From JABDGZ01 sp964487685 (lineage in GTDB: Bacteria; Omnitrophota; Gorgyraeia; Zapsychrales; Fredricksoniimonadaceae): 64,000 nucleotides of DNA. Both the position numbers and the translations under genes were made by a program. A model generated the notes under the pieces. It was not told the DNA's origin, ran no database searches, and saw only the letters and a program-made list of their open reading frames with translations. The DNA is taken from contig CAZASA010000001.1 of the NCBI GenBank assembly GCA_964487685.1, forward strand, positions 6,760 through 70,759, in the 5' to 3' direction. Below are positions 35,528 through 44,010 of this stretch, one piece after another (position 1 is the first letter of the stretch; each line of letters starts with the position of its first letter).

Positions 35528-36730
35528 TTGATCGTTAAGCCAAGAATACGTGGCTATATCTGTACAACTGCGCATCCGGCTGGATGTGCTGCCCACGTTG
35601 CCCAACAGATTGAACATGTTGTCTCACAAGGCCCCATCTCCAATGGCCCCAAGAAAGTTTTAGTGATCGGGGCGTCTACCGGATACGGCTTGGCCTCGCG
35701 CATCACCGCGGCCTTTGCCTGTGGGGCAGCGACTATCGGTGTATTTTTTGAAAAGTCCGCGGAAGTCGATCGCACGGCTACCGCCGGCTGGTATAATACC
35801 GCGGCTTTTGAAACTGCCGCCCGTAAAGCACGGCTTTACGCCAAAAGTTTTAATGGGGACGCCTTTTCTGATGATATGCGCCGGGCTGTTTGTACAGCTA
35901 TCAAGAAAGATTTAGGCCAAGTCGATTGCGTGATTTATTCCCTGGCATCTCCCAGACGGGTCGATCCTAAAACAGGTGAAGTTTATAAGTCGATCCTTAA
36001 ACCCAAGGGCAAGTCCTATACTAATAAAACCATCGATTTTGAGATCAATAAAGTTTTCGAGGTGACCCTTGAACCGGCCCAGGAAGAAGAGATCCGCCAG
36101 ACCATCAAGGTCATGGGCGGCGAAGATTGGCAGCTTTGGATAGACGCACTGATGAAGGACGATCTCCTTGCTCCGGGCGCGCTTACTGTTGCGTATTCTT
36201 ACATCGGTCCTGAGGTGACAACGGCGGTTTACCGTAACGGCACCATCGGTGCTGCCAAGGACCATCTGGAAGCCACGGCCCATCAGTTAGACGAGCGTTT
36301 CAAAAAGTTCGGCGGGAGGGCAATGATTTCAGTTAATAAAGCATTGGTCACGCAAAGCTCATCAGCCATTCCGTATATGCCGCTGTATTTTGTGTTGCTG
36401 ATGAAGGTGATGAAAGCCAAAGGCGTGCATGAAGATTGCATCCATCAAATGTACCGTCTTTTTGATTCACGCCTCTTCAACGGGATATCGTTAGACCAGA
36501 TCGTTACAGACAACAAGGGCCGCATACGTATTGATGATTGTGAAATGTGCTGGGATATCCAGCGTCAGGTCGCCAAACTTTGGGAGACCGTATCCAGTGA
36601 AAATATCCTACAAATTGGCGATGTAAAAGGTTATAATAATGACTTCTTAAAGCTTTTCGGTTTTGGTTTACATGGTGTTGATTACGAAGCAGATGTCCCC
36701 ACTGTTGTTCCTATCGACGGCCTCTCGTAG
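35528..36730 (+). CDS. fabV: Trans-2-enoyl-ACP/CoA reductase (NADH), FabV type
   Basis: 400 residues, full length. It starts MIVKPRIRGYICTTAHPAGC from a TTG codon after AAGGGATGAG; no in-frame ATG fits. The NADH fold shows VIGASTGYGLASRITAAFACG, and the FabV YX8K site is present as Y-RNGTIGAA-K. It reduces the enoyl double bond at the end of each fatty-acid elongation cycle, or works on enoyl-CoA. Next to an acyl-CoA dehydrogenase module. Confidence 0.95.
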   Translation: MIVKPRIRGYICTTAHPAGCAAHVAQQIEHVVSQGPISNGPKKVLVIGASTGYGLASRITAAFACGAATIGVFFEKSAEVDRTATAGWYNTAAFETAARKARLYAKSFNGDAFSDDMRRAVCTAIKKDLGQVDCVIYSLASPRRVDPKTGEVYKSILKPKGKSYTNKTIDFEINKVFEVTLEPAQEEEIRQTIKVMGGEDWQLWIDALMKDDLLAPGALTVAYSYIGPEVTTAVYRNGTIGAAKDHLEATAHQLDERFKKFGGRAMISVNKALVTQSSSAIPYMPLYFVLLMKVMKAKGVHEDCIHQMYRLFDSRLFNGISLDQIVTDNKGRIRIDDCEMCWDIQRQVAKLWETVSSENILQIGDVKGYNNDFLKLFGFGLHGVDYEADVPTVVPIDGLS

Positions 36731-36875
36731 TGAAAGTGTCGGGACTTTTTTATGGATTTCAATGCTTTAGCTCATCTGAGATCCAATATCTAAAATTAAA
36801 ATTTATACGTATTACCTACTGTGATATGACGGAATAGTATTTATTTTTCCAGAATATCCGATCAATGGAGGAGTA

Positions 36876-38030
36876 ATGATAGACTATTTGCTGACTGAAG
36901 AACAGATCATGGTCCGCGACATGGCCCGCCAGATCACCGATGAGAAGATCCGTCCTGTTTCGGCTGAATATGACCGGTCAGAAAAATTTCCCTGGGATAT
37001 CATGAAGGATATCGCCAAATCAGACCTTTTTGGTGTCTATATAGAAGAGAAGTATGGCGGAATGGGTGGGGGCATTTTGGAATTATGCCTGGTGACAGAA
37101 GAGTTCTCCAAAGGGTGTGCAGGGATCGCGATCTGTTATTCCGCATCAGCATTGGGGACCTATCCTATTATTTTGGCCGGCAACGACCAACAGAAGCAAA
37201 AGTATCTTCCGGCCATAGCCAAGGGAGAGAAATTGGCCGCCTTCGGCCTCACTGAACCTGCGGCAGGTTCGGACGCCAGTGCTCTTCAAACAACGGCGGT
37301 TAAAAACGGCGATCATTATGTCCTTAACGGGCTTAAACATTTTATCACTAACGGCGGCGATGCGGACATCTATACGGTCGTTGCGATGACCGATAAATCC
37401 AGAGGGGCGAGAGGGGCGAGCATTTTTGTCGTTGAAAAAGGCACGCCGGGCTTCACTTTTGGTAAGAAGGAAGACAAGATGGGGATCCGCGCCTCTTCCA
37501 CCAGTGAATTGATCTTTAATGATTGTAAGGTCCCGGTAGAAAATCTTATCGGCAGGGAAGGGATGGGTTTTATCAATGCGATGAGGACCTTTGATATGTC
37601 CCGGCCCGGAATTGGCGCTCAAGCCGTTGGTATTGCGCAGGGCGCCTTGGATGAAGCTCTCAAGTATGCCAAACAAAGAAAACAATTTGATAAACCCATT
37701 TCCAGTTTTCAGGGTATTCAATGGATGCTGGCGGATATGGCCACCGAAACAGAAGCAGCCCGGGCCCTGGTTTATGCCTCAGCAAGGGAAGTGGCTGCCG
37801 GAGTGAAAGATGTCGGTGTGCATTCGGCCATGGCTAAGATGTATGCCTCGGATGTGGCGATGAAGGTCACGACCAACGCGGTGCAGATCTGCGGCGGCTA
37901 TGGCTATATGAAAGAATATCCTGTTGAGAAATATATGCGTGATGCCAAGATAACCCAGATCTATGAAGGGACTAATCAGATCCAGCGTAATATCATCGGC
38001 ATGGGTTTGATCAGAGAAAGCTCTAAATGA
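36876..38030 (+). CDS. Acyl-CoA dehydrogenase
   Basis: 384 residues. FGLTEPAAGSDASALQT and FITNGGDADIYTVVA are flavin/substrate segments, GGYGYMKEYPVEKYMRD is in the C-terminal domain and the catalytic Glu is in YEGTNQIQR, the position used by short- and medium-chain enzymes. Oxidises acyl-CoA and passes electrons to ETF, encoded next. A GGAGGAG site precedes the ATG. The 145-base upstream gap is AT-rich with no convincing promoter. Confidence 0.94.
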   Translation: MIDYLLTEEQIMVRDMARQITDEKIRPVSAEYDRSEKFPWDIMKDIAKSDLFGVYIEEKYGGMGGGILELCLVTEEFSKGCAGIAICYSASALGTYPIILAGNDQQKQKYLPAIAKGEKLAAFGLTEPAAGSDASALQTTAVKNGDHYVLNGLKHFITNGGDADIYTVVAMTDKSRGARGASIFVVEKGTPGFTFGKKEDKMGIRASSTSELIFNDCKVPVENLIGREGMGFINAMRTFDMSRPGIGAQAVGIAQGALDEALKYAKQRKQFDKPISSFQGIQWMLADMATETEAARALVYASAREVAAGVKDVGVHSAMAKMYASDVAMKVTTNAVQICGGYGYMKEYPVEKYMRDAKITQIYEGTNQIQRNIIGMGLIRESSK

Positions 38031-38803
38031 ACATCATTGTCTGCATAAAACAAGTTCCTGATACTAATGATATCAAGATCGATCCTGCCGCCAAGAGGCT
38101 CGTTCGTGAAGGGGTCAAGACCATGATCAACCCCTTTGATATGTATGCTATAGAAGAGGCTTTGCGCCTTAAAGAGAAGCTCGGCGGGAAAGTGATAGCC
38201 ATGACGATGGGGCCAGCTCAGGCAGAATCAGCTTTAAGAGAAGCTATTTCTTTGGGCTGCGATGAAGCCATTCTTTTGAGCGATCTTGCATTTGCAGGGT
38301 CTGATGCCTTGGCCACCAGTTATGCCTTATCCCAAGCGATCAGAAAGATCGGGCAATTTGATATGATCTTTGCCGGGAAACAGTCCCTGGACGGGGACAC
38401 AGCCCAAGTGGGCCCTGGGATCGCCGCTATTTTAGATATTCCTCAAATCATTAACGTTAGAAAGATACAAGAGATCAAGGAAGGCCAGATCATTGCTGAA
38501 CGCATGACTGAATATGGATATGAAGTTTTGCAAGCACCGCTTCCATGTCTTATGACCGTTGTCAAGGACATCAATATGCCGCGCCTTCCGTCTTTAAAAG
38601 GTAAGATGAAAGCCAAGAGTACTCAGGTCACTGTTTGGAAAGCTGCTGATATTGGCGCTGAGGAGGCCCGCATTGGGTCTAAGGGTTCTGGCACAGACGT
38701 CTGGAAGATCGTGATACCACCGGCCAGACCACAAGGAAAGATTTTTGAAGGTGAAGGAGCTGTTGATCAACTTGTTGATACTCTTAAAGGATTGATCAAA
38801 TGA
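38027..38803 (+). CDS. etfB: Electron transfer flavoprotein, beta subunit
   Basis: 258 residues. IVCIKQVPDTNDIKID at the N-terminus, AGKQSLDGDTAQVGPGIAAI and TVVKDINMPRLPSLKGKMKA are EtfB signatures. Binds AMP and, with EtfA, carries electrons from acyl-CoA dehydrogenases. ATGA overlaps join it to the genes on both sides. Confidence 0.95.
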   Translation: MNIIVCIKQVPDTNDIKIDPAAKRLVREGVKTMINPFDMYAIEEALRLKEKLGGKVIAMTMGPAQAESALREAISLGCDEAILLSDLAFAGSDALATSYALSQAIRKIGQFDMIFAGKQSLDGDTAQVGPGIAAILDIPQIINVRKIQEIKEGQIIAERMTEYGYEVLQAPLPCLMTVVKDINMPRLPSLKGKMKAKSTQVTVWKAADIGAEEARIGSKGSGTDVWKIVIPPARPQGKIFEGEGAVDQLVDTLKGLIK

Positions 38804-39804
38804 GTGAAATTCTTGAATATAAAGGCGTTTGGGTTTTGGTTGAGCAACGGCGCGGTGTCATCCAACCTGTCACTTACGAATTATTAGGGAAAGCCAGGGA
38901 ATTGGCGGATTCGCTTGGGGTCGAGGTGTCTTGCCTGTTGATGGGATTTAAAGTCAAAGACAAAGCCCAGGAATTGATCCATCGCCAAGCGGATAAAGTT
39001 TATGTTGTTGACGATTCCAGGATTGAATATTTGCTCGAAGAGCCCTATACGCGTATAGCCGCTGATTTGATCAACAAGTATCGCCCGGAGATCCTGCTTT
39101 GTCCGGCGACAACGCTCAGCAGATCCTTAGCCGCAAGGCTCGCGGCCAACTTAAATGTAGGCCTTACATCTGATTGCACTGGCCTTGATATTAATCCTGA
39201 AGACCGCTGCCTCCTGCAGACGAAACCGGCTTTCGGCGGAACTGTCATGACGACGATCATTTCAAAAAACCATCGGCCGCAGATGGCCACGGTCAGGCAA
39301 AAAGCCATGAAAGAGGCTGTTGCTGACCCGCAGTACCAAGGGGAGGTTGAGGTCTTGGAATTGGATGCGTCATTTTTTGCATCAAGGGCCAAGGTTTTGG
39401 AAGTTGTTGATGAGGCTGCGACCAGCATCAATATTTCGGATGCCAATGTGATCGTTTCCGGCGGACGGGGAATGGTAAAGGCCGAGAATTTTAAAATGCT
39501 TGAAGAACTGGCCAAGATGCTAAATGGTGCGGTTGGCGCCTCTCGAGCCGCGGTTGACGAGCAATGGATCCCTTATTCCCATCAGGTGGGCCAGACAGGC
39601 AAAACAGTTTGCCCTAAACTTTATATTGCCTGTGGTATTTCCGGCCAGATCCAGCATCTGGTGGGGATGCAGACTTCGGATATTATTATCGCGATCAATA
39701 AAGACCCGTCCGCTCCGATCTTTAAGATCGCCAATTATGGGATTGTCGGTGATCTTTTTGAAATAGTACCTCAATTGACAAAACGATTGGGGGACAAGAG
39801 CTGA
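38800..39804 (+). CDS. etfA: Electron transfer flavoprotein, alpha subunit
   Basis: 334 residues. The FAD domain at the C-terminus is clear: ASRAAVDEQWIPYSHQVGQT, KLYIACGISGQIQHLVGM and ANYGIVGDLFEIVP. Partner of EtfB. Its stop shares one base with the start of ETF-QO, so the four redox genes form one unit. Confidence 0.95.
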   Translation: MSEILEYKGVWVLVEQRRGVIQPVTYELLGKARELADSLGVEVSCLLMGFKVKDKAQELIHRQADKVYVVDDSRIEYLLEEPYTRIAADLINKYRPEILLCPATTLSRSLAARLAANLNVGLTSDCTGLDINPEDRCLLQTKPAFGGTVMTTIISKNHRPQMATVRQKAMKEAVADPQYQGEVEVLELDASFFASRAKVLEVVDEAATSINISDANVIVSGGRGMVKAENFKMLEELAKMLNGAVGASRAAVDEQWIPYSHQVGQTGKTVCPKLYIACGISGQIQHLVGMQTSDIIIAINKDPSAPIFKIANYGIVGDLFEIVPQLTKRLGDKS

Positions 39805-41447
39805 TGAGTAATGACAATTTGATCGAGACAGATGTTCTGGTTATTGGCGGCGGACCTTCGGGTCTTGCCTTTGCCATTCATTACGCCGACCTAATTAAAA
39901 AACAAAATCTTCCTTTAAAAGTCATGGTCCTTGAAAAGGGCGCATCAGTGGGCAATCATACCCTTTCAGGGGCTGTGATGAATTTAAAGAATATCGGAGA
40001 GCTTCTGCCGGGCGTTGATCTAAAGACTATCCCATCGTCCACGGAGGTCAAAGAAGAAGATATCCTGTTTTTAACAAAGAAGAATGCTTTTGCCCTGCCT
40101 TTTCATCCCAAGGAAATGTCCAATAAAGGCAATCATATCCTATCATTGGGGGCCTTGGTCCGTTGGCTTGGAGGTATTGCCGAACAAAAGGGTGTTGAAA
40201 TATTCGCCGGAGTTGCAGGGCATGAACTGATCTTTGAGAAAGGCAATCTAGTCGGTGTGTTTACAGGGGCCTCCGGGCTCGACCATGAGGGAAAGCCCAA
40301 GTCCAATTACCAGCCTCCCACTGAGGTCAGGGCCAAGATCATTGTCCTGGCTGAAGGCGCCCGCGGCCATTTAACGAAAAAATTGATCGAAGAATATGAT
40401 CTGGCCAAGGATAAAAATCCACAGGTTTATTCATTGGGGATCAAAGAACTTTGGCAGGTTCCCGAAGGCGCTTTTGGTGAAGGACAAATTATCCATACCC
40501 TTGGCTATCCTCTAGGTGCCGACCAATTTGGAGGCGGGTTTGTTTATGGTTTAAGCAAGACAGAGGTAGTCATCGGTTTTTGTTCCGGCCTTGATTATTC
40601 AGATCCCGGCTTTGATCCTCATCGTGCCCTTCAACTATACAAGACACATCCCAGCATTGCCAAGATCATCACTAACGGCAAACTGCTCAAGTATGGGGCA
40701 AAGAACATTCCTGAGGGCGGATTGTATTCTCTGCCACAGCTGTTTGGTAATAATTTTATGATCGTCGGGGATTCTGCGGGTTTTGTTGCCATGCCCAGTT
40801 TAAAAGGGATACATATTGGTATCAAGGCGGCTATGACTGCGGCCCAGGCGGCTGTTGAAGCCATCAAAAAACACGATACATCAAAAGATTCATTGCGCCT
40901 TTATGAAGAATTATTCAAGGAAACACCTGAGTATCGTGAGTTGTACGCTTCCCGGAATTTCCGTCAATGTTTCACTTCTAATTTATATTTCGGTTTCATC
41001 AAGTTCGGTATCAATCAATTGACCGCGGGGCGGGGGATTTCATTAAGCGGTAGATCACCGCTCAAGGCTGATCACCAGCATTGCCGTCCGGCATTAAAGG
41101 GCAATCGTATATTGCCATTTGTTTTTGACAACAAGATAACTTTTGATAAAGAAGCGGATGTGTTTTATTCCGGGACCAAACACGACGAGGAACAACCTTG
41201 CCATATCCTCATATCAAGTCCAGAAACCTGTGCTATTTGTATCGAGCAATTTGAAGCGCCATGCCAGCATTTTTGTCCTGCCAAGGTTTTTGAATTAAGC
41301 CAGGACTTTCAAAGCCATAAACGCAAGATCGTTTTACATCCCTCGAATTGCATTCACTGCAAAACATGCGACATCAAAGACCCTTTCCAAAACGTGACGT
41401 GGGTGCCGCCCTATGGTGCCGACGGCCCGCAGTATGACAATATGTAA
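39804..41447 (+). CDS. Electron transfer flavoprotein-ubiquinone oxidoreductase
   Basis: 547 residues. FAD-binding GGGPSGLAFAI at about 13-23, GDSAGFVAMPSLKGIHIGIK in the middle and a C-terminal [4Fe-4S] region with FCPAKVFE and CIHCKTCDIKDP, supplying four Cys. Takes electrons from ETF and reduces membrane quinone. Typical length for the family. The gene is followed by a hairpin that may end the transcript. Confidence 0.95.
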   Translation: MSNDNLIETDVLVIGGGPSGLAFAIHYADLIKKQNLPLKVMVLEKGASVGNHTLSGAVMNLKNIGELLPGVDLKTIPSSTEVKEEDILFLTKKNAFALPFHPKEMSNKGNHILSLGALVRWLGGIAEQKGVEIFAGVAGHELIFEKGNLVGVFTGASGLDHEGKPKSNYQPPTEVRAKIIVLAEGARGHLTKKLIEEYDLAKDKNPQVYSLGIKELWQVPEGAFGEGQIIHTLGYPLGADQFGGGFVYGLSKTEVVIGFCSGLDYSDPGFDPHRALQLYKTHPSIAKIITNGKLLKYGAKNIPEGGLYSLPQLFGNNFMIVGDSAGFVAMPSLKGIHIGIKAAMTAAQAAVEAIKKHDTSKDSLRLYEELFKETPEYRELYASRNFRQCFTSNLYFGFIKFGINQLTAGRGISLSGRSPLKADHQHCRPALKGNRILPFVFDNKITFDKEADVFYSGTKHDEEQPCHILISSPETCAICIEQFEAPCQHFCPAKVFELSQDFQSHKRKIVLHPSNCIHCKTCDIKDPFQNVTWVPPYGADGPQYDNM

Positions 41448-41452
41448 GTTCG

Positions 41453-41576
41453 ACGAGTATTCGGTCCTCAAATATTTAATTCAATGTGCCACGTTCTTTT
41501 AAGGAGCGGGGAGAGGGTTCAAGCACACGGTGCTAACATTTGATGGACAAGTGCCACCGTTCATCGGTTGGCAGCA
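41453..41576 (+). repeat. 124-base direct repeat, left copy
   Basis: Matches 42478-42601 over 124 bases with one difference seen (C for T near the left end). The right copy includes the last 25 codons and stop of the pilin gene, so this copy is a detached duplicate of the pilin 3' end. The two copies bracket the transposase and its palindromes. Confidence 0.93.
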
Positions 41577-41580
41577 CTAA

Positions 41581-42258
41581 CTAAAGTCGTGACAGGCACG
41601 ACTTTTTTGGTCTTCCAATGATCTGAGGAGTAAGAGTACAGCCATATTTTTTTTCAAGACTGGTAATATATTCATTTGAACCAAAAACATATCCTTTGTT
41701 TGTTGCTTGTCGGATGATATCAATTTCTTGGGCGGATTGTTTTTGATTTAAGAATTCTTTCCAATTATCTGCAGTAACATAGGGTCTAATATTTGATAAA
41801 TGGATAATATTATATTCTTTACCCAAGTGAAAATTAGCGCTGGACCAAGGGTAATCCCAGGCATATTTTACTAAATTGGCTCTTACAGGATTGCATTCAA
41901 CATATTTGATAGCTGCAGGAATATGACTACCTTCAAGCAAGCATGAATAGAACCGTTCTTGCCATAAGTGACCATGGATTCCATTTTTCTTATGGTAATA
42001 TAAGGAATATTGCTGATGGGCCCGGCAAAAAATTTGCGCTAGTGATTCTTGTCGCTGGGGCTTGATAATAAAGTGAATATGGTTGGTCATCAAACAAAAT
42101 GCATACAGGTCATTGTAATATTTTTTAGCATAATGATCGATAAGTTTTAGATAATAGGCTCGATCTTGTTGATCTTGGAAGACGTTTTGGCGGTAGTTAC
42201 CGCGTTGGGTAACATGGTGTAAATGTCCAGGCAGGACAAAACGGGCTTGTCTAGGCAT
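41581..42258 (-). CDS. REP-associated tyrosine transposase (Y1/IS200-like)
   Basis: 225 residues from ATG 42258 (an in-frame TTG is 15 bases upstream). PGHLHHVTQRGNYRQNVF, the metal-binding HxH at residues 60 and 62 (MTNHIHFII), a Tyr cluster at 84-88 with the likely nucleophile, then GHLWQERFYS and YVECNPVRANLV are RAYT hallmarks. It cuts single-stranded DNA at REP hairpins through a 5' phosphotyrosine link. The last codons and stop are formed by a REP palindrome. Reading frame is intact, so it may be active. Confidence 0.92.
   Translation of the reverse strand: MPRQARFVLPGHLHHVTQRGNYRQNVFQDQQDRAYYLKLIDHYAKKYYNDLYAFCLMTNHIHFIIKPQRQESLAQIFCRAHQQYSLYYHKKNGIHGHLWQERFYSCLLEGSHIPAAIKYVECNPVRANLVKYAWDYPWSSANFHLGKEYNIIHLSNIRPYVTADNWKEFLNQKQSAQEIDIIRQATNKGYVFGSNEYITSLEKKYGCTLTPQIIGRPKKSCLSRL
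41583..41608. terminator. REP palindrome acting as a likely terminator
   Basis: AAAGTCGTG, loop ACAGG, CACGACTTT, then more T bases on the plus strand. The 9-base-pair stem and T run would make an intrinsic terminator for the ETF-QO unit, 135 bases after its stop. The same palindrome recurs at 42392 and 42452, so it is primarily a REP element. Confidence 0.6.
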
Positions 42259-42370
42259 AGTAGTCTCAGTCAATTATTTGGGGGAAGTATAAAGATATAC
42301 TACAAACATTGTATTATGAAACTATAGGGGCGAATAAAATTATAAAACAGACTATTTAAATGTCAATCAC

Positions 42371-42476
42371 TGATTTAATGTTGAGAAGCAAAAAGTCGTG
42401 CCTGTCACGACTTTCTTCACGACTTTCTTCTGATTTAATGTTGAGAAGCAAAAAGTCGTGCCTGTCACGACTTTCT
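42371..42476. repeat. Two tandem REP units with 60-base period
   Basis: A 46-base unit at 42371-42416 is repeated exactly at 42431-42476. Each unit starts TGATTTAATGTTGAGAAGCA and contains the palindrome AAAGTCGTG-CCTGT-CACGACTTT. A partial CACGACTTTCTTC follows the first. Only two units, so not a CRISPR array. Confidence 0.9.
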
Positions 42477-42477
42477 A

Positions 42478-42601
42478 ACGAGTATTTGGTCCTCAAATAT
42501 TTAATTCAATGTGCCACGTTCTTTTAAGGAGCGGGGAGAGGGTTCAAGCACACGGTGCTAACATTTGATGGACAAGTGCCACCGTTCATCGGTTGGCAGC
42601 A
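42478..42601 (+). repeat. 124-base direct repeat, right copy (pilin 3' end)
   Basis: Partner of 41453-41576. Bases 42524-42601 encode the last 25 residues and stop of the pilin on the minus strand, from CCQPMNGGTC to LPAP. The remaining 46 bases are its downstream flank. Confidence 0.93.
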
Positions 42602-43048
42602 AGGGTTGGTCGAAATTCCGTTAATGGAGGTTTCCGTGGGCAGAGAAGTATTTAAAAGCAATAAATAGTGATAGGGAGGGCCATTTCTATACGCTAAAAG
42701 GACCAAATAAGGGATTGGATGCTGGGGGGTAGAGGACATCATCCCAAACTGATAAAAAAAGTCGTTTTCATTTAAATTTAAAGACAGGGTTTTATTGATA
42801 TTAGCAATGCTTTGGTCATCGATGCTACAGGGAGGAGTGTCTGGCTGATATACTGCGAAACTGCAGCCCGTTTTGAAATAGTAATTCTTCTCCGCAGCGT
42901 ATATGTTTAATAAACTATTAACGCCTTCCGTGGCTCTTGCCTGTTCAAGGTAATTATAATAATTGGGAAGGAAGATTGTCGCCAAGACCCCTATGATGAT
43001 CATGACAACAAGGACCTCTACCAAGGTAAAACCTTTTTTATTGGACAT
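42524..43048 (-). CDS. Type IV pilin-like protein (prepilin)
   Basis: 174 residues from ATG 43048, which follows AAAGGGGAA; a longer frame from 43078 lacks this site. The leader MSNKKG is cut before Phe7 in the class III signal GFTLVEVLVVMIIIGVLA, with Glu at +5 of the mature protein. The head domain has an early Cys pair and four more Cys in the last 25 residues, which lie in the duplicated repeat. Could be a major or minor pilin or pseudopilin. No assembly genes are adjacent. Confidence 0.87.
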   Translation of the reverse strand: MSNKKGFTLVEVLVVMIIIGVLATIFLPNYYNYLEQARATEGVNSLLNIYAAEKNYYFKTGCSFAVYQPDTPPCSIDDQSIANINKTLSLNLNENDFFYQFGMMSSTPQHPIPYLVLLAYRNGPPYHYLLLLNTSLPTETSINGISTNPCCQPMNGGTCPSNVSTVCLNPLPAP

Positions 43049-43068
43049 ACAGCATTCCCCTTTATTAA

Positions 43069-43097
43069 GATATAGCACGTTAGTCAGTGGAAATCAA
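43069..43097 (-). promoter_or_regulatory. Promoter-like sequence for the pilin gene
   Basis: On the minus strand TTGATT (43092-43097), a 17-base spacer and TATATC (43069-43074). It lies 20 bases before the pilin ATG, in the 76-base gap shared with the divergent DUF2203 gene. Confidence 0.5.
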
Positions 43098-43124
43098 TTC
43101 CTAACATAACCAGGAAGGGATAAC

Positions 43125-43451
43125 ATGGTTGAAAAATTTTTTACGCCTAAAGAAGCTAATGAGAGTTTACCCCTTGTAAAGAAAATAGTGGATGAGATCT
43201 TGCTTAATGCCAGGCAGGCTCCCGGGAATGTGGAGCGCATCAAGTTCTTAATGAACCAGCTTGAGGATATGGGTTGTTTTTATAAGGATTGGAATTTTGA
43301 GATTGGGTTGGTCGATTTTCCGGCCATTATTCACGGACAGCAAGCCCTGCTTTGCTGGCGATCGGATGAACCACAGGTGGAATGGTTCCACGGGTATGAA
43401 GACGGCTACGCCGGCCGGCGGCGGGTGACGCGGGAGCTCATCTTTTCATGA
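43125..43451 (+). CDS. DUF2203 family protein
   Basis: 108 residues. FTPKEANESLPLVKKIVDEI, MGCFYKDWNFEIGLVDFPA and CWRSDEPQVEWFHGYEDGY match the DUF2203 pattern. Function unknown; the family is small, soluble and often near housekeeping genes. AGGAAGGGA precedes the ATG. It overlaps tag by four bases. Confidence 0.88.
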   Translation: MVEKFFTPKEANESLPLVKKIVDEILLNARQAPGNVERIKFLMNQLEDMGCFYKDWNFEIGLVDFPAIIHGQQALLCWRSDEPQVEWFHGYEDGYAGRRRVTRELIFS

Positions 43452-44008
43452 ACAAAAAACGCTGCAGCTGGTGCACCGAAGATCTTCTTTACATTGAATA
43501 TCATGACAAAGAATGGGGCAGGCCTGTCCATGATGACCGTTTATTGTTCGAATTCTTGATCCTGGAAGGCGCGCAGGCCGGTTTAAGCTGGCTTACGGTA
43601 TTAAGAAAAAGAGAGAACTACAGGAAAGCTTTTGACCATTTTGACCCGGCCAAGATCGCCCGTTATAATGATAAAAAAGTCAAAGAGCTTTTAAGCAATG
43701 AAGGCATTATCCGCAACCGCCTGAAGATCGCTTCGGCCGTCAGGAATGCTAAAGCTTTTTTAGACGTGCAGAAAGAGTTCGGCAGTTTTGACAAATACAT
43801 ATGGCAATTTGTCGATGGTAAACCTCAGAAGAACCGTATCGCTGACATCAAAGAGCTGCCTGCCACTTCCCCCAGGTCTGATGCTATGAGCCAGGACCTT
43901 AAAAAAAGGGGATTTAATTTTGTAGGATCCACGATTTGTTACGCCTTCATGCAAGCAGTAGGAATGGTGAACGACCATTTGATCGATTGTCATTCCTATA
44001 AAAGATAA
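43448..44008 (+). CDS. tag: DNA-3-methyladenine glycosylase I
   Basis: 186 residues. CSWCTEDLLYIEYHDKEWGRP and the C-terminal GMVNDHLIDCHSY supply the Cys/His zinc ligands of Tag, and the helix-hairpin-helix region includes ILEGAQAGLSW. It removes 3-methyladenine from alkylated DNA as the first base-excision step. Confidence 0.95.
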   Translation: MNKKRCSWCTEDLLYIEYHDKEWGRPVHDDRLLFEFLILEGAQAGLSWLTVLRKRENYRKAFDHFDPAKIARYNDKKVKELLSNEGIIRNRLKIASAVRNAKAFLDVQKEFGSFDKYIWQFVDGKPQKNRIADIKELPATSPRSDAMSQDLKKRGFNFVGSTICYAFMQAVGMVNDHLIDCHSYKR

Positions 44009-44010
44009 CT

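Larger units (their letters stand above)
41577..42477. mobile_element. RAYT transposase with flanking REP palindromes
   Basis: About 900 bases between two 124-base direct repeats. It holds one REP-associated tyrosine transposase gene on the minus strand. One 23-base palindrome lies at its left end, where it also encodes the transposase C-terminus, and two lie at its right end. The 97 bases between the gene start and the right-hand repeats are AT-rich. RAYTs are linked to spread of REP palindromes. Confidence 0.8.

Noticed and set aside
36731..36875. Terminator or promoter between fabV and the acyl-CoA dehydrogenase gene
   Set aside because: A short AAAGT/ACTTT pair followed by T bases at about 36731-36752 is too weak, and no pair of promoter hexamers at normal spacing was found.
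37146..37721. 191-codon open frame on the minus strand inside the acyl-CoA dehydrogenase gene
   Set aside because: Lies wholly opposite a clear gene and has no recognisable motif or start signal; a by-product of codon bias.
42371..42476. CRISPR array
   Set aside because: Only two repeats, each a REP palindrome beside a RAYT gene, with no cas genes.
41577..42477. Classic insertion sequence with target-site duplication
   Set aside because: Flanking repeats of 124 bases are far too long for a target duplication, and Y1 enzymes do not make them.
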